Of a stretch of DNA of 64,000 nt, positions 11,801-62,500 are shown piece by piece. A program made the position numbers and the translations under genes. The stretch comes from Gymnorhina tibicen (taxonomy: Eukaryota; Chordata; Aves; Passeriformes; Artamidae): contig VXAZ01009370.1 of assembly GCA_013399875.1 (NCBI GenBank), forward strand, positions 1,186,161-1,250,160, written 5' to 3'. A model generated the notes under the pieces. The model had not been told where the DNA came from and searched no databases. It worked only from the letters and a program-made list of their open reading frames with translations. How positions within the stretch are numbered: the first letter of the stretch is position 1; each line of letters starts with the position of its first letter.

Positions 11801-14800
11801 CAAGTGCCACGAGCAACCAGATATAGATCCCCTGGGGGGAGGTAGGGAAGGTTTAAAAAAATTGCAGAGCCTGTCACAGTCTTTGGCTTTGGGAGAGGGT
11901 GAGAAAGAGCCCTCCAAGTGCTGATGCTGAGCCCGGGACACGCCGGGTGCAGCGCAGCTCTCTTGGTCGCAGTCTCATGGAACAACAGCTTAAATACCAG
12001 AAGTGGTGCCCTATTTTCTTCGTCCGTCACCTGAATAAGTCATCTGGAAAGAGGGCAAACGATACATTGTCAACAAAATAAAGAAATCCCTCTGAGCAGT
12101 TCTCATTTACAGCACAATCATAAAAATCCTGGCGAGAAATCAAACCGTTTCCATATCAGTTGAGCGCGCAGCATTGCGAGCACGGTCGGTGTCAACAGTG
12201 CAGGGGCAGGAGACAGAGGCTGCTGTGTTCTTGGTGCTGCAGCTCAGAGAGAAGATGAAATCATGGGAGTTCAACATTCGAAGACTTAACTGCTGATTTT
12301 CTGGCTTTCTGTTTGTGCTGGAATAAAACCTGCTTGAGCTTGGGAAAAAAAAAAGTGGTAGTTAGGAATGTGTTCACATGTGTTTGGCCCTAATTATTTA
12401 AAAAAAAAACTTCAAACCCTAGAAATACACCTACTTTTGCAGAGCTGTAGTTACAGTGGTGGGATGTTACAGTCTGCTTGGTTGTGGGATGGCTGTAGCA
12501 CTGTACTTGCAAGGGTTGTTTGTTGCTGTAATGGCCAGAGAATGATTTTGGACGTCTTAAAAACAAGTCTGTGGTACAGAAAGAAACAACAGACCATATT
12601 TTTGGCCTTGGCTGTATTGTTTATGCCTTTAGCAAGCACCACTTACTTAACTTATTCAGTCTTTAAAGCTTGTTTTCTCTACATAGTACAGGCCCAGGAC
12701 ACATGGCTTGAACTGAATATGCAGCATCAGACCTTTACTGGGGAGATGGAAAATAGATCTGGCTTTTTTGCAGTTTCAGATTTTGGCTTGGTTCGGGAAC
12801 AAACACTTCACATTTTTGAAGTATTTTGGTATATTGATCCTTGTGACATTTTCGTGTTTATTTCAGGCACTGAAGGTAAAGGCAATAAGGAAAAGTTCCA
12901 AACCCATTCTACCCTTAGTCTGGATCAAAAGCCAGATTTCCTACAGGGACCTTAAGCATTTGGTACTTCAGGAGGCGGTGATTTCCAGAAGGGTGGTTTT
13001 CTCTGGTGCCATTCTGAAAGGCCCAGTTCTTGGCTGCCTGGCTTGTAGGCTGAGAAACTTTGAGGCTGCCTGCTGATCCATATCACTGGAGATCTGATGC
13101 TTAATGGATCTCAAATTGAACATCCAAAAGCAGAAACACTTCAACTCATTAATCACTTTGAGAGATCTTGGCCTATCAATTAAGAGCAGTGATTTTCCAG
13201 TAGAAAAGGAACATGGTGATGTGTTTTCAGTGACAGTTGTGATATTATTGCTTGCCTACATTTATATCAAAGACATGCCCTGCTTTCACCTTGGAGTTGT
13301 AAATCAACATCACCATAACTTCGGGTGCCTTGTGTGTCTCTGTGTTCGTATGTACTTCAGAATAATTTTTGATGACATGTCCTTCAAAGGTCTCCTTAAA
13401 AAATCAAGTCTTGCTCTAATAAGATTAAGATTTCACTGAAATAAGATTAAGTCTTCACCCCATCCTATATGGGGTGCTAGAATATTTACACTGAGAGTCT
13501 CCTACACAGCAGAGTATTAGAGTAAATCTGCTGTTGCTGCTTATAGACTTTGGGTTTATTATACTGTCAGCTGAAAGTTTTAGTCTGTGAGTTTTAAAGA
13601 GGTTTGTTTGTTTTTTTTTTTGATAAAACTAAAAGGTGATGTAGAAATAAGTGTGGATCATTTTGGAGAAGGGTGCAGTGCTATACATAATTTATTGGGC
13701 ACTGTTTGTACAGCCAATTGTTAAGTTATAAATAAAATAGAGGATTAAAACTGGGATGAAAGGGTGAAACTGCAAGTAGTTATTTCCTCTGTATTTCTAT
13801 TTAAAAAAAGGGAAAAGTTTCCCAGTTTGCTCAAAGAGCACATTTTGGTTTGGTTATTGATATTCGCCGTGTCGTACCTATTTTTGGATGTATCACATTG
13901 AAGCCTCTCTGCCTCACAGAGCGCCTTTCCCTCAGTAAATGTTCTGCAGGCTGCAGAGCTGTTCTCAGAGCTCGGTGAGAACAGCCAAGGGGAAACCAGA
14001 GGGAGGCAAATGAGCCTCTGTCACGCTGAGTGCCAGTCCCAGAGCTGCCGAAGGACAACTGGACTTCCCTCACGGACACAGCCCGTCCGTGGCTGCTCCA
14101 GTTCGGCACCCACCACTGTGGCAGTTTCCCCATCCCAGTGCCTGTGCCTGGAGCGCTGGCACAGGGACCAGCTCCAGAGAGTTGTCTGTACCAGGCAGGG
14201 TTTCTGCCAGCAGAGAAGTCCCTTGGAGAAGTGCTGAACCTATGTAAGATCACAAAAACGGGCTTAGTGGGTTTAAGATAAGGTCCATAGGCTTTTCAAA
14301 ATAATTTATTGTCAGTCTTTGCGTTGCTGCTCGGAATGAGGTGAGGAAGAAGTTTCTCCCGGATGCCTCATAGCAGGCTTTGTACCCATGGTGGAGGTGT
14401 TTCCTGAGTGTGAGTAGGAATAGCATGGAGTGGGCCTGATGAAACAACAGGAGTAAAATATATCATTTTGTTATATATAGGCCATGGGCTGAGCATCCCT
14501 TGCAGGTGCTGAGGGAGGTGCCTGGTTTGAAATCTCCCAGTTCTCCTACAAGTGGTGCTGACGCAGAGCTGTGATCCTGAGCAAAAACATTCAGGCTGAT
14601 GAAGAGGAAAGACATGAGCAATTTGAACTTAGGAGTGAAACATTTCCTAGAACTGAGCCTGAATAAAGTCTGGAACAGTTGAACAGGAAATAAGCTAATA
14701 ATGGGATTTTACAATATGCATTTCCCATATAAGGCATTGAAATGTAGCATTGGTTTTATGGGTTTGGTGGCTGATCTTCTGCCTATTTTGATGAAAATTT

Positions 14801-15893
14801 TAGGTTTCTTCCCTGTTTGTGTTGTTATGTGTGTGAGGTCCTTTCTCCACTCCAGACTGAAGCGTTTCATCTCACCACTGTCGTCAGTGGTCCCTGGATG
14901 GACCATTCCTAGGCCAGACCAGGGAAGAGAGCAGTTAACAATCCCCTCTTGCTGCCTTTTGTTTTTGTTGGGGAGCTATTTCCTTTAGCCCTTGAGGCTG
15001 ATGCATAGGAAGGGGAAGAGAGGTGGGGAGCGCCCGTCTCGATGTGGTTCATGCTTCTGAAAATAAGTTCCCCAAAATCTGATGTGGGGAAAGGAAGCCC
15101 TGGCTCCACGGAGCCTGCTGTCTCCCTCAATAAACAAAGGACTGGGTTTGGGCACGTTGCCCAAAGTGTTGGTGCAGGGTGTGTTCCCATCCCTACTGCT
15201 CTGCCTGGCCTTTTAAGGCGATGTGACAGCGAGCTGGAGACGTGGAAAGGTGTGTAATTCAGCCGTGATTAATGAGCACGAGGCTCTTCTGCAGCTTCCC
15301 TCCTTCTGTAGCATCGCTCAGATTCCCTTCTCACGAGTAACTCGCTGAGATTTTCGGAGTTTGGCCTCTGCTGCACTGTGAGTGCAATCTCCTGCCAGCT
15401 CTTATGCTACATTAATTCAGAGCCAACTACCTTTCCAAATGTGCTCTGTACCGTGGAACAGGTTTTGCTTGTAAATGCAAGGCCAGATGTTCAGAAGAGG
15501 AGAGCTCCCGTTTGGGCATCTGGCAGTCACTGCTGGGCCACAAACCCATCACGGCTGAAAATCTGAGATCTCTCTGCTTAGACAACACAGTACTCAGGCT
15601 GGCCAGTTTGTGCACTGCTGTAAGAGGTGCCTTTCTCCATATAATTCAGGAGTTCTTTCAAAATAGCACACACCGAGTCATGGTCTCACTTAGTTTTAAA
15701 CCACAGCTTGTGCCTAACGAGTTATTTTGATTTCTTGCCGAGCAGGGGTTCACTTTCCAGTTACAGCTAATGTTTTCCTTTCCTTTTTCTGCAAAATCTG
15801 TTAACAAAGGCCAAATAAACAATGAAGGTAGGTCTACTGGCTAGATAAGAAATAGGTCTGATTTATTAACAAATGTTTCTTTTTTGTTTCCAG

Positions 15894-54152
<38,259 letters not shown>

Positions 54153-54519
54153 ATGATTCCTCTGGAAAGCTGCCTTCGTGTGACCTTGTGCACTTAAAAT
54201 TTGCTCTGTGCAGCTCCATAGCTTTATGAAGAAAAAAAAAATATGAAGTGTGCATTTTATGTGTGTTTTTTTCTGTTTATGTCACGTAGTGGATGTCAGC
54301 TCAAATCTCATGTATGATGGAAGTGGAAGGATAACTGTTTGGGTAAGACTAGCTTTGGGGAAGATTGGGCTCTTTTGGGCTCTTGACTTGCAGACAAAGT
54401 TTTTACCTATTGTTGGTTCATATAGCTTAAAACTGTGGGTTCTACTATCTAAAATACTTACGAATTTCTGTTTTCTTTATTATCTTTAAAGCTGGTCTTA
54501 TTCACCTTTTGTCAAGGTT

Positions 54520-54623
54520 CTTTGATCGAGTGATGTGAAAGGTGTCCCTGCCCATGGGAGGGGGTTGGAACTCGATGGCCTTTCAGGTCCCTTCCAACCT
54601 AAACCAGTCTCTGATTCTGTGAT
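54520..54623 (+). mobile_element. CR1 LINE 3'-end fragment (within the 3'UTR)
   Basis: The stretch GGTGTCCCTGCCCATGG followed by GGGTTGGAACTCGATGGCC and AGGTCCCTTCCAACCTAAAC matches the well-known 3' terminus of avian CR1 elements in sense orientation. It ends in the typical ATTCTGTGA-type tail. About 100 bp survive, which is the usual 5' truncation. It lies about 370 bp after the PRKAR1B stop codon and is therefore probably transcribed. Confidence 0.9.
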
Positions 54624-55609
54624 CTCTCTCTGCCTGTCACTTCTAAAAGACTTTTCACTGGTTATGGACTGCGGGGGGGAGTTCCAAAATCCCATGGGAT
54701 GAGTGGCAGTCTCATTCATGAGATGCAGTTTAACGGGGAAGGTTGGAGGAAGGTTTTGATCATTCCAGCAAGCCAGGGAAAAGTAAAGCTTTTGAGTGAT
54801 TTTGTTTGTGGCTTAGATCTAGGGGCCATATTCCTCCGTGTCACAAACCCTTTTGGGTCTGCTTTGTAGCATATGCTCAGGCAAACAGCCTGCTCCAGTC
54901 TTCTGGGTGAAGAGGTCAAGGGACAATGTTTTGTAAGAATTCAAATGGAGCCTTTAGGACCTAAGTTATTTGTCCTCAGCTTTTTTTAAATGAGGGTTTG
55001 CATTAGAGTCCTTAGAAGTCCAATGAGGGCTTCTCTGCTGAATTAAGTTGGCTTCAAAACTCAGCAGAGTGTCCTCAGCCACTTCTCTGAACATTATATG
55101 AAATGCTGAAGAGATGGTGCCAGGTGCACTTCAGGGACAAATACAGCAGCTTGTTTTTAATAAGGTCCACTTAATTAAATTCAAATGCCTTTCTTCTACT
55201 ATATGACTAAATTTTAGAATTTTTTAAAATTTTCTGAAAGCCAAATAAGTGCTTCAAAATGCTGCTTTTCCTCCAAAAGACAGGTATTGTGTAACAAAGA
55301 GCACCAGGATCCTGGAGCTCAGGTCCCTCCAGGGGCTTCACAGCCTTGCTGGCAGTCATTGCTGCCCTGCCTGCACTTGGGGCTCCTCCTGAATGGAGCT
55401 TTTTGCAGATCCCTCAAGGCTGGGGAACTGCCCAGCCCTCAAGGATGGGATCATTTGGATTATGCTTTGCAAAGCTTTACCCTTGCAGGTAAACTTGTGC
55501 GTTGCCAGCAGCAGCAAAGCTCTGCATCTCAGCCACCCTAAGCAGCACTGCCTGCTCTTCAGTTGGGCCAAAACTCCATTTCTTCTTTACAATAACATTC
55601 TTCTGAGTA

Positions 55610-55615
55610 AATAAA
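55610..55615 (+). promoter_or_regulatory. Candidate proximal poly(A) signal of PRKAR1B (AATAAA)
   Basis: AATAAA lies in the context GAGTAAATAAAAAGCTTTCT, about 1.46 kb past the stop codon, followed by CTGTACCTTTTGA. The downstream GT-rich element is weaker than at the distal signal. It could give a shorter mRNA isoform. Confidence 0.35.
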
Positions 55616-56502
55616 AAGCTTTCTGTACCTTTTGACATGCCAAAGGTTATGCAGTGAAATACGGCAGCAATCTCCCTTTTGAAACTAGAGGTGTAGGTGA
55701 ACTTGGCTAAATGGCTAAAATTGTGTGTCCTACTGACACACAATTGGTGTCTTTGCAACTAACAAATACTAACTGGACACTTTCCTGTTGACTCCCACCA
55801 AGGGCCCAGTATTGCAGTAGCTGCCCGCAGTGGTTCTCACAGAGCTAAAAAGCTTCTCAGCTTCATGCTCTTCTCTTCACTTAAAGGTGCTTAATTTATT
55901 TCAGCATAATTTCAGTGGTCCCGTTAGTGTATATTCGTCGCTGCTATTTATTATGATTATGTTATGCTTCTTGCATGTGTTATTAAATATGACCATTCAC
56001 AGTTTCCAACCTTGCAATTTTTATCACGTACATTTATATTGGCAGACCCCCGTTCTATATAGATAGGTCAATGTATGCGCATTTGGTTATCTGCTGCACT
56101 GTTTTTGTATTCTCTTGTGCAATTTTTAAAAGAAATATTTTTTAAAGGTTACCAGTCACTCAAGTATGTTCTTTTACCTGTTGCATTTCTGTTGTGTTGG
56201 TAAAAAAAATTGTGACTGTTTCGCATAATATGCAGGACACATCTCTTGTCAAACACCAAGTATTAGCCTCACTGTTTAGAAGTTACTCGAGCACACAGAC
56301 ACACTGCAGATTCTTTGCTTTAAACCTTTACAGCTCATGGAAAATACGTTTGAATTATGGTTCTGTTATAAGCAATCTCAAGAGAAATGTAACTGTCTAA
56401 CACCAGGATTCCTGTGCTTTAAGTGGAACAAAATGATATTCAGTGACATTTTGAAGATAATTGTAATATTTGCAGTGGATGATGGGACAGGATCATGGTA
56501 TG

Positions 56503-56508
56503 AATAAA
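56503..56508 (+). promoter_or_regulatory. Candidate distal poly(A) signal of PRKAR1B (AATAAA)
   Basis: A canonical AATAAA lies in the context GGTATGAATAAAATTCTTCT, with a GT-rich downstream element 30-45 bases later. It is about 2.35 kb past the stop codon. It is favoured as the main transcript end because the AT-rich, UTR-like sequence stops near here. Confidence 0.55.
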
Positions 56509-56525
56509 ATTCTTCTACGTTATAA

Positions 56526-59500
56526 GCGGCCATTGTGGGTTTATTGCTAATGGAATTCTCTGTGAGTAGATGTCATGTTCCAGTTAAAATCTGCATATCA
56601 TCAAAACTTCGAGCTCTACTGAAAATAATCAGATGCAAAGGGACAAAAAATAGACCAAGATACCCAGTACTATATATAGTAATGGAAACCAAACTGGTTT
56701 TGTGGAGGAGTAGCATGAAGGAAAAAAATTCATCTGTTTAAATGTAACCATACATGTCTATATAAAGAAACAGAGGTCCAAGGTGTCTCTGGGACCTTCC
56801 TGTTGCTGTCCAGCAGTGCCAGCTGTGACACCCTCAGGACTGACGCTGAGCGTGTCGTACGTCCGGTGGGTACACCTGGGGAAAAACAGGCTCTTTCCTT
56901 CTCAAATACCAGTGCTGCTCCTTTTCCCCCAGTATCACAGGCAAAGCCCCTGGTCCCAACCACACCAGGGATCTGTCCCAGTCGTTCCTCTCAACTTTTG
57001 GCCACACATGGATTTTTAGAAGCGCGGCTGCCCTGGGACTGAAGCACAGCCCCATTTTTGGCAGCAGGGATGTACTGTGCTGCTGCCATGGCCTGTTTTC
57101 GTGCCATGGGCTGGCCAGGAACTACTCTGAGGACAAACTTCTCAGAGAAGGCAGAGCCTCCAAAGGAACCACCTGTACCTCATGCATCAGGGTGCAGGCA
57201 TGGGTTGAAGAACTGGAGAGCATGGCTTCTGGGTGAGGAGGTGTTTGGTGTGCTCTTACCGCCACCCTACCTACCAGAGCTCTGGGTGGCCACATCAGTA
57301 GGTGTGTTATGGTCCAAGCTTGGCTCCAGAGCTGGAGCTGTCACCCCAGAGCAGAGGGCAGGGCCAGTGGCTCACTCCTTGCTGCTTCTCTGTGGTGGCC
57401 CCCGCTCAGAAATCTTGGGCGGCTCCCAACATCCAAGGGCTGTCCAGCTTTCCGTTTTTGGAGTGTGTTATTTTTCCCCCCTTTGCTATGATTCAGGAGG
57501 GAAGGACTGGTCTTTCCAGAGAATTACTCACATTATGTAGTAATCAAAAGTGACCACTCTCTCTGAGGTCCTTCCAGAAGGACATTACCAGCCCACGCTC
57601 CCCAGAAAAGAGCATCTCACCACTCCCCATTTTCATTCTTTTTTCGGTTGGTTTTAATTGTGTCACAGCCATTTCAGAACTCCTGAGACAAAAGAAATTT
57701 TTTTTTTTTAATAGAAACTAACTGCACTTCAGGTTTTTACAAGGCCATGTGGCTGACCAGGCTTTGGTGTGTGTATCACATTACTTCAGCTCGCTCAGGC
57801 ATTCTCACTGCTTCGTGGCACTAAAGTGGTGCTAAAAGGGTGCTAAGGTCATTGAGCCACATGAAAGCTGTAAATCCTTCCTTGATCATCAAGCAAGCAC
57901 GGCCTGACACCATGTTACCTGTTCAGGTGTTGGTGGGAAACAAGAGCTGTTGGAGAACCAAGTAACCCCAGCTGGGTTATTGGCTGCTGGATTGCTTTTC
58001 TTGCAGTCGGTGGTCTTCGGAAGTGGAGTCACCACACAAAAGGTGACACTTCTCCTGTTGTGAAAGTTGCACAAGGTGTGTGCATCCCATTCAGTTTTAA
58101 GTCTTAAATGGTGCATAAATCCTTTCACTGACTTATGGGAGAAGTGTTTGTTCTTTGCGCCCATTTCTGTAGAGCAGAGAGAACATTATCCCGTGCAGCA
58201 ACAACACCATGATGGATCTCCTTAAAGAGCAGGTGACTGAGCACCAACCAGCTTAAAGTCTCACAGCTGATATTCCAAACACCAGTTCACTATGTAGAGA
58301 CCAAATTATCCCCTGTTACACTGCCAGGCATGTTTTTTTAACTTGTTTCCAATGATTTGGCAACTCTGACTGGAGCTTCAAGTGCACACGACTGCTCAGA
58401 AACTCGTAAGAGCATTTCCAGCCAGAGTCACTTCTGTAGGTCCCTCTTTCCTCTGGAGAAGGCGAGCATATTTGGATATGAGCATATGTGTAGGCTTGAA
58501 AATCTGATGTTACGGGAATACGTTGGCTTGGATGCTGCTCCTCCTCCAGGGATTTCTCTGTGGCTCTTTGCTGCTCCGCAGAGTTGTAGCTGGGATGCAG
58601 CACTCTCACAACAAGCTGGCCTTTTCTCTCAAAACACTGCCTGGCCGAAGGAGCTGGCATCTGCAGCCATCTGGTATTTTTCTGAAGGCTGAGGATGTTT
58701 TTTGTGCTTGATCAGGCTCCAATACCAGAGTGATTCTTCTGATGTCTAAAAATCTGGATTGAGTTTTTAGAAAAGAGGCTGCACTTTGCCTGGGCAAGGA
58801 AAGCAAAGCATGAGCGTCTCCTTGGGCTGCTCTGACTCCTGTCTCAGACATACAAGGGTAACTTTTCCCTCTGAGTGCGTCAGCCCCTCCTCAGCTGTGC
58901 TTTAATCCTTGTTTTCAAGTCACTCTCTGCACAAGTATCACAGAGAGGCTCCGCAGCTCAGACCAGCTGCAGCACATGTCCCATGCTCATGTGCTTCAGC
59001 AATTTGAAGTGTGCAGAGTTCTCTTTAAAAAGTTGTGAGATCTAATGGAGGAAAAAAATAATCATTTTACCCAAGAAGACTGCTCCTATTCCAGTATAAA
59101 CTGCCTCCAAACGTGGAACAGTGGCGTGCCATGTTGCTGCACGGGCCAGCAGTGCTGAATGAATTGGCAGATGCTGTGCTGCTGTGTGATCTCTGGGAGC
59201 TGGGCTGTGAGAACGCTGCTCCTCTGCTCACAGCTTCGGTTCAAAGACGAAAGAGTTGTTTTGCCAAAGAAGTGCCCCCCACCCAAGCCCCAGCGGGATA
59301 AATGGAGCCTCATGCTGCCAAGACTCATTGGGTGCATCCACCTTACCCTCAGTGGGTGCTGACAGCCTCCACTCTTCCCAGAGTTGCCAGTTGGAAACAG
59401 GATGTATAGACTGATGATGAGGTAGGGAATTTCTCACCACTGCCTGCTGTTACTGGCGCTCTGGATGTTCATACTGCTGGCTCCAGGGAAATCAAGCCTT

Positions 59501-62500
59501 TCTGGGAAGTGGCTACTCCCTATCCTCTTTATACAGAAAATGTATTGTTATTATTTGAAAGCACTTTTGTATTGCCCTTAGACTACAAGCATGGCGATTG
59601 TTCCATTAGAAGACATCATGGTGCATAGCAGTGAAATACGACGTACAGTACCATGCAGTATGTATTTTCCAGATAAACTGGGAAAACAGTGAAATGGATC
59701 TGCAAAGTGGGGGTACAATAGCTGCTTTGCATTCCTCCACATGTGTGGAATTCATGTGCACTACAGAGTGACTCTGTTTCGTTCCCATGTGCTTACGATG
59801 ATCGGATGATCCGTTGTATTTTCTATCCGGTTTCATTTTCTCTGTGTGTTTGTGGGCCAAGCACAAAGTCGCAGCAACTTCAGATTGAACGTGGCAATGA
59901 ATTAGTGCTGGCTAAACCCTCCCACCATTTATTTCCACTGTGGCAGTGAGAGGGAACAGACTCAGCAGCTGAAAAACACAAGAGATTGTTTCTCCTCATC
60001 AACCAGGGGCAGCTCAAGCCGCTTGCCAGATAGAAGGAGTTGGCTGCAGTGGCAGACTCGGGGTTGTTTGACTGAGACTTCCCAGCCCGGAGGTGCATCT
60101 CCTCCTCACCCCACCCTGCCCGGGAAGCTGAGGTGCCGTGGGAGTGCGGAGCAGGGAGATGTGTCACTGTTCACAGTTTAACTCGCATAAGGGTGACTCT
60201 GGAAATGGCTGCCGGAAGGGAATCTGCATCTCTCAGCGCCAGCTCCTGCAGAGATGGAAAAGCCCTGTCTTGGCCGTGCCTGGAGGAGGGAGTCGTGGCC
60301 CTGTGCATGCTTCATACGGCTCTTGGTGAGGCTGAAGGTGTCTGAGAAAGCAACAGAGCTGCTCCTCAGCCTGGAAAGCCTGTAAGTCACTGCTAATGGC
60401 CACCACAGGCACCACGATCTCTGCTCCATGGGCCAAATTCCCATGAGGTGGCAGGATGGTTCATATCCTTGACACATATCCAGTAAAGCATCACACCCTC
60501 TCCCATTGCCTTGCATGTCTGGCTCTTAGCCCAGGATCTAGCTTTTAAAGAATAACATGACTAGCAAGGAGGGCTTTTTAAACCTTGGGTTTGCAGGGAG
60601 CAGGAGAAGGTACCAAAATGGGCAGAGGAACACGAGAACCAGCCCAACAAAGGCGTCCTTGTGCAGGCGGGGAGATGCAGCAGAACCTGCGTCCGGATGA
60701 AAGCTGCCCTATCAAAATAGCCATAAACAAACCCGCCTCCTCCGCTACAGAAAAGCTGTTGTGCCAGGAGCATATTAAATTGTATATGCTTTTTCTCAAG
60801 GCAAAAGAATTGCAGCAGTGACGGCAGCTGTGTGTGCTGGAGCCGAGCCACCGTATTCAACTCGTGAAGGCCTTGCTGAGGACGGGGTGGGGGAAGGACT
60901 TCGGATGAATGTATTATTCAGAGGGACCCACACTGAAATGATCTACCGGCACTGGGGATGTGTGAAAGGGGAGAAAAGTGACTGCCCTAACACCAAAGGC
61001 TGATGTGTTTGCCAGAGGGCAGCACAGGTGATGGGAGCCACAGTCCTGCTGGTGTTGCTGTTTATGGGAGGACACAAGGTATGTTTTGCTTTCCCCAGGT
61101 TTCCCTGGGGAGGTTCCAGGTCTCAACCTCCAGAAGCAGAGCTGGGCTGCAGCCACTGCTCCAGCCTGGATGGAGGAGCAGGTTGCGGGCAGGGGGTGCC
61201 CAGCCTTCCCAGTGCAAGGGGGCAGGCGATGGGATTTGAAACCAGTGATGAGCAGGGAGCTGCAGGCAACCCCATCCGCCACCTGGCTGGTCCCAGTGTG
61301 GTGAGTAAATGGGAAATAAAGTGGCCACAGGATGGCTTGTTTCAGACCCCTTTTCTCCCAGCAGAGCTGTTTCCTGCCTGGCTCCTGCCTGTGTCCTGGA
61401 GAGACAGGCTACAGAGGGCTCAGGACTCACCCATGCTGCAGCCAGCACCTTGTATCAGTGAGGCCACCTCTGTGTGAGCATCCCCACACCAGGAACAAGA
61501 GCTTGGAGGGATCCCTCTCCAGCCTTTGAATATTGGTGAAAGCCACAGAATGGGATTTCATCACCATTCACACCATCTCTGCCATGTGTTAGCTGAGCCT
61601 CCCGGACAAGCTTGTTGCTCGGTTGGATGGAGGAAGATCTCCAAGTTTGCTGCCCAGGCTTTGCCCTTCAGTCCTTGGGCTATCAGAGGTCCAAGCCTGG
61701 ACCTTGCAGCCCAGAGGAGACACATCTGTCCCATGGATGCCCACATCCCCCCGAGACCCTCTGGGTAGTACGGTGAGTATCTAAAATCTTTTTCCATCTT
61801 GAGCTGCAACTCCCCTGTGAACAAAGGTGAGTTGTGAGTAAAGGATATGAGATGCTTTCCTTATTAACTCAGGAGCATGCTAGGTAGAGGCACCTCTTGT
61901 AGATCTCCTTAGGAGGGAGTGAAATAAAACAGAATAAATTCAGAAAGGATGACTTCTGTGCAGACACCGTGCAGGTGCCTCATCAAAGATCAGTTTATCC
62001 CCAGGCGATACAGTTCAAAAGCTGCAGCAAGGAAATGGGATAGAAGAGCCTGACACTCATCTCAGCTTAAATTCAGTCACTGCAGCTGTCCCGTTCTCTA
62101 AGGCAGAAGAGGAAATTTATGGCTCTCCTGTAATGTGAGCAATGCTGTGAGCACCCACAAGGTAAATGCCCTTTTGTGCCTGAATCCCTTCCCTATCTGA
62201 AGTCACTGCATACACAGGGCTAACATGATTCAGTGAAAGAAAACCCATTTCAGTTGCTTTTTAAGCAGATTACAGCAGATTAGCTGACTAATCTATATGG
62301 AATCCTCTCTAACAATTTCAAACTGTAAACAAATCCAGCCACTATTGCATTGCACATAAATATTTACTGTGGATTATATGAAGATTAACTTCAAATGATA
62401 TTTGCAACAAAGGTTTTATTTTGTGACTTGCTACCTTCAGTAATGTAAAACCTTTGGAAAGAAACATGCCTCCCACAAAGTGTGAATTTAAGGCCCGTCA

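Larger units (their letters stand above)
1..15893 (+). other. PRKAR1B: 3' part of a PRKAR1B intron upstream of the first exon in the window
   Basis: This stretch ends at the splice acceptor before the exon at 15894. I looked for the preceding exon (the segment ending in an LDDNERS-like motif, and a VIPKDYKTM-like motif) on the + strand and did not find it, so the intron is at least 15.9 kb. It holds a T-rich tract (839-910), an AT/TGTA microsatellite (6133-6170), CR1 fragments (2596-2640, 8600-8848) and AT-rich stretches resembling conserved non-coding DNA (about 5330-5600 and 9440-9800). The ORFs here have no recognisable family. Confidence 0.8.
54153..56525 (+). other. PRKAR1B: Probable PRKAR1B 3'UTR
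   Basis: No splice junction or coding exon is evident after the stop codon. The first good poly(A) signal in a convincing setting is AATAAA at 56503-56508, followed by a T/G-rich stretch (TGTGGGTTTATTG). That gives a UTR of about 2.4 kb. The interval is AT-rich toward its 3' part, contains a CR1 insertion near 54.55 kb, and has an alternative AATAAA at 55610-55615. The end position is inferred from motifs only. Confidence 0.6.

Noticed and set aside
12368..12955. 195-codon + strand ORF
   Set aside because: No recognisable protein, no splice or promoter context, and AT-rich composition throughout. Considered chance.
1..15893. Search for the exon preceding 15894 (segment ending in an LDDNERS-like motif)
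   Set aside because: No + strand stretch with that coding potential and a suitable donor was found, so the exon is taken to lie left of the window.
57058..57540. 160-codon + strand ORF considered as a possible PDGFA or novel exon
   Set aside because: The translation does not resemble the PDGFA signal peptide, propeptide or growth-factor domain, and no splice sites or polyadenylation context support a gene.
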